From Sulfitobacter faviae (GTDB lineage Bacteria > Pseudomonadota > Alphaproteobacteria > Rhodobacterales > Rhodobacteraceae), in NCBI RefSeq assembly GCF_029870955.1, contig NZ_PGFQ01000001.1, forward strand, positions 434,001-498,000: a stretch of 64,000 bases of DNA, in the 5' to 3' direction. The position numbers and the translations under genes are program-made. Below the pieces are notes generated by a model that saw only the letters and a program-made list of their open reading frames with translations, was not told where the DNA came from and searched no databases. Below, piece by piece: positions 19,831 through 28,068 of this stretch; the first letter of the stretch is position 1; every line of letters starts with the position of its first letter.

Positions 19831-19852
19831 TAGAAACCCCGGCCCTCCCGCG

Positions 19853-20170
19853 TTATTCCGCGTCGATCTTCTGAATGGCGCTAAAGCCTTCGAACCGCGG
19901 TGCACCCTCATGCAGCTTGCGGGTCTGCCCCGCCCGCGCATGGGCGGCGCGAAAGGCATCGCTGGTGGTCCAAGCCCGAAAATGCGCCTCGCTCTCCCAA
20001 ACGGTGTGAGAGGCATAGAGGATCGTCCCCTCCGCCTCGGGCCCTTTAAGCATGTGGAAGGAGACGAAGCCTTCGCTCTCCTTCAGGTGGCTTTCGCGGT
20101 TCAGCCAAAGCGCTTCGAAAGCGGCGGCATTCTCGGGCAAGACGGTGAAACGGTTCATGGCAAGATACAT
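19853..20170 (-). CDS. IsdG-type heme-degrading monooxygenase (ABM fold)
   Basis: The 105-residue antibiotic-biosynthesis-monooxygenase-fold protein carries Asn6, Trp67 and His77, at the same spacing as the catalytic Asn-Trp-His triad of IsdG (7/67/77) and IsdI (6/66/76). This supports cytoplasmic oxidative opening of heme to release iron. It lies 11 bases after chaN on the same strand, ahead of hemP. A generic ABM quinol monooxygenase is the alternative, but context and triad favour heme. Confidence 0.78.
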   Translation of the reverse strand: MYLAMNRFTVLPENAAAFEALWLNRESHLKESEGFVSFHMLKGPEAEGTILYASHTVWESEAHFRAWTTSDAFRAAHARAGQTRKLHEGAPRFEGFSAIQKIDAE

Positions 20171-20181
20171 GGGCCTGTCCT

Positions 20182-20943
20182 TTACTTCTTGATTAGGGCG
20201 TTGCAGGGGTCGTCGTGCTCAGCGGGCGGGATGAGACGGGTCTCATCGAAAGGCACCGCGGTCTCGGCCTCTACAAAGCCGATGGCATGGGTCGTGACCT
20301 CGGGAGCGGCTTGGGCGATGAGGGCGGGAATGCCCCAATCGGTGCGGGCGTGGCCATTGCCGGTGATCACTGCCACGGGCGGGCCGTGGACTTTGAGCGC
20401 ATCGAGCGCGGCGCGGGCGAAGGTGGCGTCGCGGTAGCGCTGCACGGCGACCATCCCGCCCATCATCTCGCGCGGCATGGCTTCGCAATGGGCAGCGAAT
20501 TGCAACTCTACCCGCGCGGCCTGCTGATCCTCCGGCAAGGGCTGGTCAAGGCCGAAGCGCGCCGCCTCAGGCCCGAAGAGCGCGGCTGCCCCCTCGCGGT
20601 ACACGCGCTGCACCGCCTCACGCGGGGCGGCGGCACCGATAATGCGGGCGTCTCCCAAAGCGTCAAAGATCGGGGCATAGATATCGAAGTGCTGCCACCC
20701 GCTCGCCGCCCAAGCCTGCGCAATCTGGCTGCGATCGGCGTCGGCCTTTGCCGCCTCTTCGGCGGTGAGCATCTCGAACACGACGGCAGTGGGGCGGAGC
20801 GCCTCTAGGGCAGCGGCCTGTTCGAGATGGGCATGGGGATTGTCATGCACCTCGCCAAAGATCACGATCTCGGCGGGGGTGTCAGCCTTCGCGGGCAGCG
20901 CCAGCCAGAGCAGCAGCGCGGCGCAAAGGCGCTTCGCGCTCAC
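20182..20943 (-). CDS. chaN: ChaN family heme/iron-associated protein
   Basis: The 253-residue protein has a signal peptide (LLLWLALPAKA-D) and the ChaN/DUF399 pattern: IVIFGEVHDNPHAH near residue 27, VVFEMLTAEE, and ITGNGHARTDWGIP near residue 200. Characterised ChaN binds stacked heme and is an iron-regulated lipoprotein in Campylobacter; here no clear lipobox is seen, so it may be periplasmic. It overlaps the upstream small membrane gene by ATGA and precedes the heme monooxygenase by 11 bases. Confidence 0.78.
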   Translation of the reverse strand: MSAKRLCAALLLWLALPAKADTPAEIVIFGEVHDNPHAHLEQAAALEALRPTAVVFEMLTAEEAAKADADRSQIAQAWAASGWQHFDIYAPIFDALGDARIIGAAAPREAVQRVYREGAAALFGPEAARFGLDQPLPEDQQAARVELQFAAHCEAMPREMMGGMVAVQRYRDATFARAALDALKVHGPPVAVITGNGHARTDWGIPALIAQAAPEVTTHAIGFVEAETAVPFDETRLIPPAEHDDPCNALIKK

Positions 20944-21194
20944 GATTTGCGCTCATCCGTGTCATTTTTGATCTCGGGGTCGTTGTAATCGTTGGGGTCA
21001 AAGTCTTCGGGGTCGAACGGGTCTTCGTCTTCGGCGATGCCGCTGACATGGGTGGTGCCGCTTTCCTCGTCAAAGACCAGCCCGTAGTTCGCCTTGCCCT
21101 CGCTTTTGTAGCGCCGAAACTCGTGGATGCCTGCGTAGACGAAAACCAGCGTGATCGGCAGCAGAATCAGAAATGCGATAACTTGGGCGTCCAT
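20940..21194 (-). CDS. small membrane protein with acidic Asp/Pro-rich tail
   Basis: The 84-residue protein starts MDAQVIAFLILLPITLVFVY, a single transmembrane helix, followed by a soluble tail dense in Asp, Glu and Pro (DEDPFDPEDFDPNDYNDPE). AAAGGAG lies eight bases before the ATG. It is the first gene of the chaN/heme-monooxygenase operon (ATGA overlap). No named family is recognised; an accessory role in heme or metal handling at the membrane is only inferred from position. Confidence 0.62.
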   Translation of the reverse strand: MDAQVIAFLILLPITLVFVYAGIHEFRRYKSEGKANYGLVFDEESGTTHVSGIAEDEDPFDPEDFDPNDYNDPEIKNDTDERKS

Positions 21195-21622
21195 GAACGC
21201 GCTCCTTTGAATGCTTGTCGGGGCCTGTCTCACCATAGGGGCGCGGGTGGAGGACACTGCGCGCGCGGTGATCCGGCCAAAGATCTTAACGGTCGCTGCG
21301 CCAATTGCGCGGCCTGACCAGATGCGGCCCTATCTGAACCGCCTTGTGAGAGAAAGCATTAATCCGCGCAGTTTGTTCCGCAAGCTCTATTTCGCAGGCC
21401 CTTGTTTTATTGCGTTCCACCGGCCCTTCGGCCCTCGCAGCCCCGCTCGTTTGACCCATGCGCAGCACCGGCAGCATCGCACAATCGCCTATAAAACAAG
21501 CACAAACGCGCAGGCTTAGGCAGCCGTTCCGCAAAAAGGGACGCGTTACAAAAGCTTCGTCAAACTTAAACATTCGTGACATTCACCGCTGCGATAGCTC
21601 GCCCCGCAAACCCCGGGGACTT
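21195..21622. other. divergent intergenic region before phnC
   Basis: These 428 bases separate the heme operon (leftward) from the phn operon (rightward). I see no convincing gene. The part from about 21480 to 21600 is locally A/T-rich and should hold the phnC promoter. A TGTCAC hexamer (minus strand, 21576-21581) hints at a PhoB site, but a second half-site at the right spacing is weak, so it is not called. Confidence 0.5.
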
Positions 21623-22417
21623 ATGCTCGTCATTTCTGAACTGACCAAAACATTCGGCGCGAACACAGCGGTGGCCCGCGCCAACCTAGAGGTCGACAAG
21701 CCGCAGATGATCGGAATCATCGGGCGCTCCGGCGCGGGGAAATCTACCCTGCTGCGGATGCTCAACCGGCTGACCGATGCCTCCTCGGGGCAGATCCTGT
21801 TTCAAGGGCGCGATGTGACCGCCCTGCGCGGCGCGGCCCGGCGCGGCTGGCAGGCGGAATGCGCGATGATCTTTCAGCAGTTCAACCTCGTCCCGCGAAT
21901 GGATGTGGTATCGAACGTGCTGCATGGCACGCTCAACCGTCGCTCGACGCTGAGCAGCATCTTCAACCTCTACCCCGATGCCGACATCACCCGCGCCATC
22001 GAAATCCTCGACCGGCTGGGCATCGCACAGCACGCGCCCAAACGGGCCGAGGCGCTTTCTGGTGGGCAGCAACAGCGCGTCGCCATCGCCCGCGCCCTGA
22101 TGCAGGACCCGCAGATCATTCTGGCGGATGAACCCATCGCCAGCCTCGACCCGATGAACGCGCAGGTGGTGATGCAATCGCTGCGCCGCATTCACGAGGA
22201 AGATGGCCGCATGGTCATCGCCAACCTTCACACGCTGGATACCGCGCGCCGCTACTGCGACCGCGTGGTGGGGATGCGCGACGGCAAGATCGTCTTTGAC
22301 GGCACGCCCGAACAGCTGACCACCGGCATGGCCCGCGAAATCTACGGTGCGGACAGCAGCTTTTCCGAAGCCGCCACCTCAACCGAGATCGAAACGCTGG
22401 ACAAAGTGCCAGCCTGA
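21623..22417 (+). CDS. phnC: phosphonate ABC transporter ATPase
   Basis: The 264-residue ABC ATPase has Walker [11 protein letters not shown]-loop FQQFNLV, signature [15 protein letters not shown] and Walker [12 protein letters not shown]. It powers phosphonate import with PhnD and the two PhnE permeases downstream. ATG at 21623 gives the standard length; the longer upstream frame has no family similarity. It begins the phnCDEE operon; phnD follows after 45 bases. Confidence 0.92.
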   Translation: MLVISELTKTFGANTAVARANLEVDKPQMIGIIGRSGAGKSTLLRMLNRLTDASSGQILFQGRDVTALRGAARRGWQAECAMIFQQFNLVPRMDVVSNVLHGTLNRRSTLSSIFNLYPDADITRAIEILDRLGIAQHAPKRAEALSGGQQQRVAIARALMQDPQIILADEPIASLDPMNAQVVMQSLRRIHEEDGRMVIANLHTLDTARRYCDRVVGMRDGKIVFDGTPEQLTTGMAREIYGADSSFSEAATSTEIETLDKVPA

Positions 22418-22462
22418 CACGACCCGCCCCAAAGGGCATTTTTTGCAAACGGAGACGACACA

Positions 22463-23371
22463 ATGAAAAAGCTCATCGCCGCCGCCTTGGCAACCACGGC
22501 CCTCACCGGCACCGCCATGGCCCAAAGTGCCGAGATCGACGAATTCCGCATCGGCATCCTCGGCGGGGAAAACGCGCAGGACCGGATGAACTCCTACGAA
22601 TGCCTGCGCGGCTACACCGAAGAGCGCCTTGGCGTTCCGGCCAAACTCTTTGCCCCGGCCGACTATAACGGCGTGATCCAAGGTCTGCTGGGCGGCACGC
22701 TCGACATGGCATGGCTGGGCGCCTCGGCCTATGCCGCCGTGCATCTGCAAGACCCCGAAGCGGTCGAGCCGGTGCTGGTCAAGATCAACCTCGACGGCTC
22801 CTACGGCTATCACTCCATCGGCTTTGCGCGCAAAGACGCGGGCATCGAGAGCCTCGAAGACATGCAGGGCAAGGTCTTTGGCTTTGGCGATCCGAACTCC
22901 ACCTCCGGCTACCTGATCCCCTCCATCGAAATCCCCCAGACCACTGGTGCCACGATGGAATCCGGCGACTACTTCGGCGAAGTGAAATTCACCGGCGGCC
23001 ATGAGCAGACCATCGTCGCGGTCAACAACGGTGACGTCGACGGCGGCGTGACATGGGCCGACGGTCAGGGCAACTGGGAAGACGGCTACAACTCCGGCGC
23101 GCTGCGCAAAGCCGTGGACGCGGGCCTCGTCGACATGAACGATCTGGTGGAAATCTGGCGCTCCAAGCCGATCCCCGAAGGCCCGGTTGTGCTGCGCAAG
23201 GCCCTGCCTGAAGAGGTCAAGGCGACGATGACCCAACTGGTGGATGAACTGCACGAGATGGACGCCGATTGCGCCTACGGTGTGGCCGCGGGCGAGAGCC
23301 TTGGTTTCGATCCGATCGCGCATGACGCCTATGTTTCCATCGTCGAAGCGCGCAAGGCGAAATCCAACTGA
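22463..23371 (+). CDS. phnD: phosphonate-binding periplasmic protein
   Basis: The 302-residue protein has a cleavable signal peptide (MKKLIAAALATTALTGTAMA-Q) and the PhnD fold: FRIGILGGENAQDRM, then CLRGYTEERLGV, LGASAYAAV and NSTSGYLIPS, the phosphate-side binding loop. It captures phosphonates in the periplasm for PhnC/PhnE. The Shine-Dalgarno ACGGAGACG precedes the ATG. A stable hairpin follows the stop, typical of abundant binding-protein messages. Confidence 0.94.
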   Translation: MKKLIAAALATTALTGTAMAQSAEIDEFRIGILGGENAQDRMNSYECLRGYTEERLGVPAKLFAPADYNGVIQGLLGGTLDMAWLGASAYAAVHLQDPEAVEPVLVKINLDGSYGYHSIGFARKDAGIESLEDMQGKVFGFGDPNSTSGYLIPSIEIPQTTGATMESGDYFGEVKFTGGHEQTIVAVNNGDVDGGVTWADGQGNWEDGYNSGALRKAVDAGLVDMNDLVEIWRSKPIPEGPVVLRKALPEEVKATMTQLVDELHEMDADCAYGVAAGESLGFDPIAHDAYVSIVEARKAKSN

Positions 23372-23397
23372 TCGCAGCGATTACAAGACATCTGGCA

Positions 23398-23422
23398 GGT
23401 CCCGACAACGATTGTCGGGGCC
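23398..23422 (+). terminator. intercistronic hairpin between phnD and phnE
   Basis: An 11-bp stem (one G-T pair) with loop CGA forms from GGTCCCGACAA / TTGTCGGGGCC, 27 bases after the phnD stop. No T-run follows, so it is more likely a 3'-end stabiliser or partial terminator that raises phnD over phnE expression. Confidence 0.6.
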
Positions 23423-23444
23423 TGTCGTCATAGGGGGACGACAG

Positions 23445-24323
23445 ATGCACCAGACCACCACCGCACCAGATATCACGGCGGATTACCTTGCCCAGACCCG
23501 ACAAAAGCGGGTGATGAACATGATCCTGCTGGTCGTTTTCCTGGCCCTGCTGATCGGCGGTTTTGGCACCGCCAATGCCCGCAACGCAGGCGGGTTCTGG
23601 AACGGGCTGCCCAATATCTTTGACTTCCCCGCCGATGTGCTGGGCGAGGCTTGGGAGCGTATCCATCTGCTGCCCGGCTATTTCGTGAAATACCTCCCCT
23701 CTCTGATCGAGACGGTGAACATCGCCGGGGCCGCCACGCTGATCGGTGCGCTGCTGGCCTTCTTCGCTGCCCTTCTGGCCACCCGCGGCCTTGCCCCGGC
23801 CCCGTGGCTCGTAGCGCCGCTGCGCCGCCTTCTGGACGTGCTGCGCGCGGTGCCTGAGATCGTCGTCGCGCTGGTGCTGATCTTCTTGCTGGGCGGCGGC
23901 CCGGTGCCTGCGATGATCGCCATCGCGCTGCATACCGTGGGCGCGCTCGGCAAGCTTTTCTCCGAGGTGAATGAAAACGCCTCTCTCAAACCTGTCGACG
24001 GCCTTGCCTCTGTCGGGGCGGGCTGGCTGCAACGCATGGTGCTGGGCGTCGTGCCGCAGGTCGCGCCCAACTACCTTTCCTACGCGCTGCTGCGGTTCGA
24101 GATCAACATCCGCGCCTCGGCCATCCTCGGCTTCGTCGGCGCAGGCGGCATCGGCTATGACCTGCGCAACACGATGTCTTGGGGTCAAGGTAAATTCGAC
24201 GAGGCGGCGGCGATCTTTCTGCTGCTCTTCGGCACCATCATCATCGTCGACCAAGTCTCAAGCCATTTCCGCGATCGGCTGACCCATGGCCGCGCCTATA
24301 AGGACAAGGGAGCCATCCTGTGA
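23445..24323 (+). CDS. phnE: phosphonate ABC transporter permease 1
   Basis: The 292-residue inner-membrane protein has about six transmembrane helices. The EAA-type loop is in FSEVNENASLKPVDGLASVG, where it contacts PhnC. LLDVLRAVPEIVVALVLIF is characteristic of PhnE. ATG at 23445 follows AGGGGGACG. It ends in a GTGA overlap with the second permease. Confidence 0.92.
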   Translation: MHQTTTAPDITADYLAQTRQKRVMNMILLVVFLALLIGGFGTANARNAGGFWNGLPNIFDFPADVLGEAWERIHLLPGYFVKYLPSLIETVNIAGAATLIGALLAFFAALLATRGLAPAPWLVAPLRRLLDVLRAVPEIVVALVLIFLLGGGPVPAMIAIALHTVGALGKLFSEVNENASLKPVDGLASVGAGWLQRMVLGVVPQVAPNYLSYALLRFEINIRASAILGFVGAGGIGYDLRNTMSWGQGKFDEAAAIFLLLFGTIIIVDQVSSHFRDRLTHGRAYKDKGAIL

Positions 24324-25624
24324 CCGACCTTACCGCTTCCACCCTCCCCGCTCAGCAGGTCGCCAGCCGTAGCTTCCGGCGCAAACGCATGGCGAGCCTT
24401 GCCGCCCCGGTGCTGATCCTTGCCTATCTCACTTACGTCTTCTTTGCCTTCGACGTGGCCGGTCTGGGTGACCGCATCAATGTGTCGAACATGAAGACGC
24501 TGGTGGCCGACAGCTATAGCTACAAAACCCATGTCGCCCGCGACAACCGCAACGGCGAGATGGAGATCGCCATCGAAGGCGAGCGCAAGGGCCGCTATGC
24601 CCCCGGCACCGCCCCCGATTGGGTCACCTTGGGCGAGACGACCCGCGTCGAGTTGGGCAACGGCCATACCGTCGAACTGGGGCCAGAGGTGCGCTATGAC
24701 GTGCCGGGCTACGGGCTGATCACCGCCACGCCGGGGCGCAGCGGCGTTAATGCCACCCTGCCCGATGGCCCCTTGCCCGCGTGGATCAACGCCTCGAAAA
24801 ACCGTCTTGCCGTGACCACGGAGGCAGGCCGCCTGACGATCACCCGCAACCGCGCCGAGGTCTTCCGCTATTTCAACGGGTGGGAGCTGTTCTTCTTCAC
24901 GCTCGACAGCCCCTACTACGGCATGTCCCCGCTTGAGCTGCTGCGCAGCGGTGAATACGGCGCGATCTGGCAGGACTTTTGGACCAACAAGATGTGGCGT
25001 CACGGCGATGTGGCTTGGGCGCTGGTCGAGACCGTTCTCATGGCCTTCCTCGGCACCTTTGGCGCGGCGATGATCGCCCTGCCGCTGGGGTTTCTTGCGG
25101 CCAAGAACTTCTCTCCGCTCGGCGCGCTGCGCTTTGCCGCGCGGCGGCTCTTTGACTTCCTGCGCGGGGTCGATGGGCTGATCTGGACCATCGTCCTGTC
25201 CCGTGCCTTTGGCCCCGGCCCGCTCACCGGCTCGCTGGCGATCCTGCTGACCGATACCGGCACCTTCGGCAAAATCTTTTCCGAGGCGCTGGAGAATGTG
25301 GACGACAAGCAGATCGAGGGCATCGCCTCTACCGGGGCCACCCCCGTGCAGCGCTACCGCTTTGGCGTGATCCCGCAGATCACCCCGGTTCTGCTGAGCC
25401 AAGTCCTCTACTATCTGGAGTCCAACACCCGCTCTGCCACCATCATCGGCGCGATCACCGGCGGCGGCATCGGTCTTTTGCTGACCCAAGCGATCATCAC
25501 CCAGAAAGACTGGGAAGAGGTGAGCTATTACATCGTGCTGATCATTCTGATGGTCGTGGCGATGGACAGCTTCTCGGGCTGGCTGCGCCGCAAACTGATC
25601 GCGGGCAATGAGGCGGGCCACTGA
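24320..25624 (+). CDS. phnE: phosphonate ABC transporter permease 2
   Basis: The 434-residue permease has a GTG start overlapping the first phnE. It is longer than permease 1 because of an approximately 150-residue periplasmic insertion between helix 1 (LAAPVLILAYLTYVFFAF) and the core, as in the long PhnE subtype. The core repeats the family motifs: RLFDFLRGVDGLIWTIV and SEALENVDDKQIEGIASTG (EAA loop). It pairs with permease 1 as a heterodimer. Its TGA shares a base with the next ATG. Confidence 0.92.
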   Translation: MTDLTASTLPAQQVASRSFRRKRMASLAAPVLILAYLTYVFFAFDVAGLGDRINVSNMKTLVADSYSYKTHVARDNRNGEMEIAIEGERKGRYAPGTAPDWVTLGETTRVELGNGHTVELGPEVRYDVPGYGLITATPGRSGVNATLPDGPLPAWINASKNRLAVTTEAGRLTITRNRAEVFRYFNGWELFFFTLDSPYYGMSPLELLRSGEYGAIWQDFWTNKMWRHGDVAWALVETVLMAFLGTFGAAMIALPLGFLAAKNFSPLGALRFAARRLFDFLRGVDGLIWTIVLSRAFGPGPLTGSLAILLTDTGTFGKIFSEALENVDDKQIEGIASTGATPVQRYRFGVIPQITPVLLSQVLYYLESNTRSATIIGAITGGGIGLLLTQAIITQKDWEEVSYYIVLIILMVVAMDSFSGWLRRKLIAGNEAGH

Positions 25625-26238
25625 TGGCGCGTCTCAAACCCGATGCGCCCTTCCTTCACCCGGACTGCGAAGTGACTGACACGCAGTTCGGGCGCTATGT
25701 CGAGATCGGGCGCGCCACGCGCCTCGCCCATTCCGAGATCGGGGATTACTCCTATTGCGACCGCTGGTGCGACATCGCCAACACGCAAGTCGGCAAGTTC
25801 AGCAATATCGCCGCCAGCGTGCGCATCGGGGCCACCGATCACCCGATGGAAAAGGCCAGCCTGCACCACTTCCACTACCGCGCCGGGGATTACTTCGACG
25901 AGGCCGAGGATGACGCCGACTGGTTCGCCTTCCGCCGCAGCCGCCGCACGGTGATTGGCCATGACACATGGTTGGGCCACGGCGCGCAGGTCCGGCCCGA
26001 GGTGACCATCGGCCACGGCGCGGTGGTGGCGGGCGGAGCCATCGTCACCCGCGATGTCGCCCCCTATATGATCGTCGCCGGCATCCCCGCCAAGCCGCTG
26101 CGCCGCCGCTTTTCCGAAAGCATCGCCGCGCGGATAGAGGAATTGGCGTGGTGGGATTGGCCCCATGATCGGCTGCAAGCATCGCTCAAGGACTTCCAAA
26201 CGCTATCCGCCGAAGCGTTTTTGGAGAAATACGGCTAG
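25624..26238 (+). CDS. phosphonate-associated hexapeptide-repeat acetyltransferase
   Basis: The 204-residue left-handed beta-helix protein shows hexapeptide turns (IGRATRLAHSEIGDYSYCD; later VTIGHGAVVAGGAIV and VAGIPAKPL). It fits the transferase-hexapeptide family found in phosphonate operons, related to chloramphenicol/virginiamycin acetyltransferases. It may acetylate aminophosphonates, a job done by PhnO elsewhere; that is inference. It is coupled to phnE by a one-base overlap, and its stop overlaps convergent phnF by four bases. Confidence 0.85.
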   Translation: MARLKPDAPFLHPDCEVTDTQFGRYVEIGRATRLAHSEIGDYSYCDRWCDIANTQVGKFSNIAASVRIGATDHPMEKASLHHFHYRAGDYFDEAEDDADWFAFRRSRRTVIGHDTWLGHGAQVRPEVTIGHGAVVAGGAIVTRDVAPYMIVAGIPAKPLRRRFSESIAARIEELAWWDWPHDRLQASLKDFQTLSAEAFLEKYG

Positions 26239-26948
26239 TCGCCGGGGTTGAGCGTCAGCGTCACCCGGTCACCCGCGAACCAAGTCACCCCGTATTCCAC
26301 CGGCACGCCCTCGGGGTCCACGTTGATCCCCGCCGAGCGCAGGATCGGCGCGCCTTCGGACAGCCGCAGATGCAGCGCCTGCGTGGCAGTGGCAAGCTTC
26401 GCCGTCAGCCGGGTCGAGGCGCGGGTGTAATCCGCCACCCCGCCCTGCGCCAAGGCGGTGGTGACGGAACGGCTGGCCTCAAGCGCCGCCAACAGATCGG
26501 GAAACCGCGCGGCGGGAAAGATGCTGCGGAAGATCGCGATGGGCTGCTCATCGGCCAGCGACAGCCCCTCATAGACATGCACCTGCGCCTCGCCCTCCAG
26601 CCCCAACTGCGCGGCCTCATGGGCCGAGGCGGCGCGTGTCTCCAAGGTCAAGACCTCCTTGGCTGGCACCCGCCCCGCCGCCGCGAGGTTTTGGTGAAAG
26701 CGCACCCGTTTGCCGATGGGATAATCCGTGGGCCGCTGCGCCACGAAGACCCCCGCCCCCCGGCGGCTATAGGTCAGCCCGCTCTCGTTCATGTCGCTGA
26801 TCGCGCGGCGCACCGTGTGCCGGTTGACCCCAAAGCGCGCCGCCAATTGCGCCTCGGTCGGGAGCCGGTCACCGGGGGCGTATTTCCCCGTGGCGATGTC
26901 ATGGGTCAGGGCGGCGGTAATGGTTTTCCAGATCGCAGTACGGGCCAT
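26235..26948 (-). CDS. phnF: phosphonate metabolism regulator, GntR/HutC family
   Basis: The 237-residue protein has an N-terminal GntR winged helix (LPTEAQLAARFGVNRHTVRR, residues about 29-48; YSRRGAGVFV wing) and a UTRA effector domain (about 80-230). PhnF-type proteins repress phosphonate genes. Here it is transcribed leftward, divergent from phnG, with an inverted repeat in the 101-base gap that is a likely operator. It is convergent with and overlaps the hexapeptide acetyltransferase. Confidence 0.88.
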   Translation of the reverse strand: MARTAIWKTITAALTHDIATGKYAPGDRLPTEAQLAARFGVNRHTVRRAISDMNESGLTYSRRGAGVFVAQRPTDYPIGKRVRFHQNLAAAGRVPAKEVLTLETRAASAHEAAQLGLEGEAQVHVYEGLSLADEQPIAIFRSIFPAARFPDLLAALEASRSVTTALAQGGVADYTRASTRLTAKLATATQALHLRLSEGAPILRSAGINVDPEGVPVEYGVTWFAGDRVTLTLNPGD

Positions 26949-27004
26949 GTCGCAGAAGTTTCACATATCCAAGCTTGCGCCAGCGGAAGGCCAGCGGCTA
27001 ATAC

Positions 27005-27032
27005 TTGTCTAGTTGTATAGTAAATTAGACAA
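27005..27032. promoter_or_regulatory. candidate PhnF operator
   Basis: A perfect 7-bp inverted repeat TTGTCTA / TAGACAA with a 14-base A/T-rich spacer lies in the phnF-phnG gap. A third half-site TGTCTAGA (27043-27050) runs into the phnG ATG. The halves match the GTNTA / TANAC ends expected for HutC-type GntR regulators. It is placed to control both phnF and phnGHIJKLN. Confidence 0.55.
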
Positions 27033-27049
27033 ATGCACAAGGTGTCTAG

Positions 27050-27508
27050 ATGACGGTTGAAACCAAGGAAAAGACCCGCGACAGGCAGGCGTGGATGGGC
27101 CTGCTCGCACGGGCCGAGGCCCGCGATCTCGCCCGGCTTTGGGAGGGCTTCGGCCCCCTGCCCGCCCATGAGGTGCTCCGCGCGCCTGAGATCGGCGGCG
27201 TCATGCTGCGGGGCCGGATGGGCGCTGTGGGCGATGCCTTCAACATGGGTGAGATGTCAGTCACGCGCTGTTCGGTCCGGCTGACGGATGGGCCAGACGG
27301 GCACGCCTATGTGCAGGGCCGCAGCCGCGACAAGGCGCTGCAAGCAGCCCTTGCCGACGCGCTGATGCAGGGTGATGCGGCGGATGAGGTCCGCGCGAAA
27401 CTGCTCGACCCGCTGGCCGAGATCGAGGGCCAGCGCCGCGCCAGCCGTGCCGCCAAGGCCGCCGCCACCAAGGTCGACTTTTTCACCATGGTCAGAGGAG
27501 AAGACTGA
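27050..27508 (+). CDS. phnG: C-P lyase core subunit PhnG
   Basis: The 152-residue protein matches PhnG: RQAWMGLLARAEARDLARLW near the start and MGEMSVTRCSVRL centrally. PhnG is part of the PhnGHIJ core and, with PhnI, PhnH and PhnL, couples phosphonate to the ribose of ATP. ATG at 27050 has AAGGTG upstream. TGATG overlap with phnH. Confidence 0.92.
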   Translation: MTVETKEKTRDRQAWMGLLARAEARDLARLWEGFGPLPAHEVLRAPEIGGVMLRGRMGAVGDAFNMGEMSVTRCSVRLTDGPDGHAYVQGRSRDKALQAALADALMQGDAADEVRAKLLDPLAEIEGQRRASRAAKAAATKVDFFTMVRGED

Positions 27509-28068
27509 TGCAGACCCTATCGCTGACAGGTGGGTTTCGCGACGCGCCCAAAGACGCCGCTTTTGCCTTTCGCGCGGTGATGAACGCCATGGCCAAACCG
27601 GGGGAGATCAACAGCGTGACCGGGGCCGAACCGCCTGCGGGTCTCTCCACCGCCGCCGGGGTTGTCCTGCTGACGCTCTGCGACCCCGAAACGCCGCTCT
27701 ACCTCGCGCCCGGCTTCGACCGGCCCGAAGTGCGCGACTGGATCACCTTCCACACCGGCGCGCCCTTCGCCCCCGCAACTGCGGCGCAATTCGCCTTGGG
27801 CGCTTGGGACGATCTGCCGCGCGGCGACTTCCCCCTCGGGACCGCCGCCTACCCCGACCGCTCTGCCACGCTGATCGTCGAGGTGGATGATCTGCACGGC
27901 GATGGCGCGACCCTCTCCGGCCCCGGCATCAAAGACAGCGCGGCATTGTCTCTGCCCGAGCGCGCCGCCTTCCAACAAAACGCGGCGCTCTTCCCGCGTG
28001 GGCTGGATTTCATTTTCACCTGCGGCGACCGTCTGGCGGCGCTGCCCCGAAGCACAAAGGTGTCCTGA
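27508..28068 (+). CDS. phnH: C-P lyase core subunit PhnH
   Basis: The 186-residue protein has the PhnH start pattern: FRDAPKDAAFAFRAVMNAMA then KPGEI. LPRGLDFIFTCGDRLAALPR-like end (PRGLDFIFTCGD) is also typical. It is a structural core subunit of the PLP-transferase-like fold without its catalytic site. One-base overlaps join it to phnG and phnI. Confidence 0.92.
   Translation: MQTLSLTGGFRDAPKDAAFAFRAVMNAMAKPGEINSVTGAEPPAGLSTAAGVVLLTLCDPETPLYLAPGFDRPEVRDWITFHTGAPFAPATAAQFALGAWDDLPRGDFPLGTAAYPDRSATLIVEVDDLHGDGATLSGPGIKDSAALSLPERAAFQQNAALFPRGLDFIFTCGDRLAALPRSTKVS

Noticed and set aside
21195..21622. PhoB box upstream of phnC
   Set aside because: Only one TGTCAC half-site is visible and the second half at the expected spacing is poor.
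24296..25621. A 441-codon minus-strand open frame opposite the second phnE
   Set aside because: The plus-strand product is a clear PhnE permease; the antisense product is low-complexity and has no family pattern.
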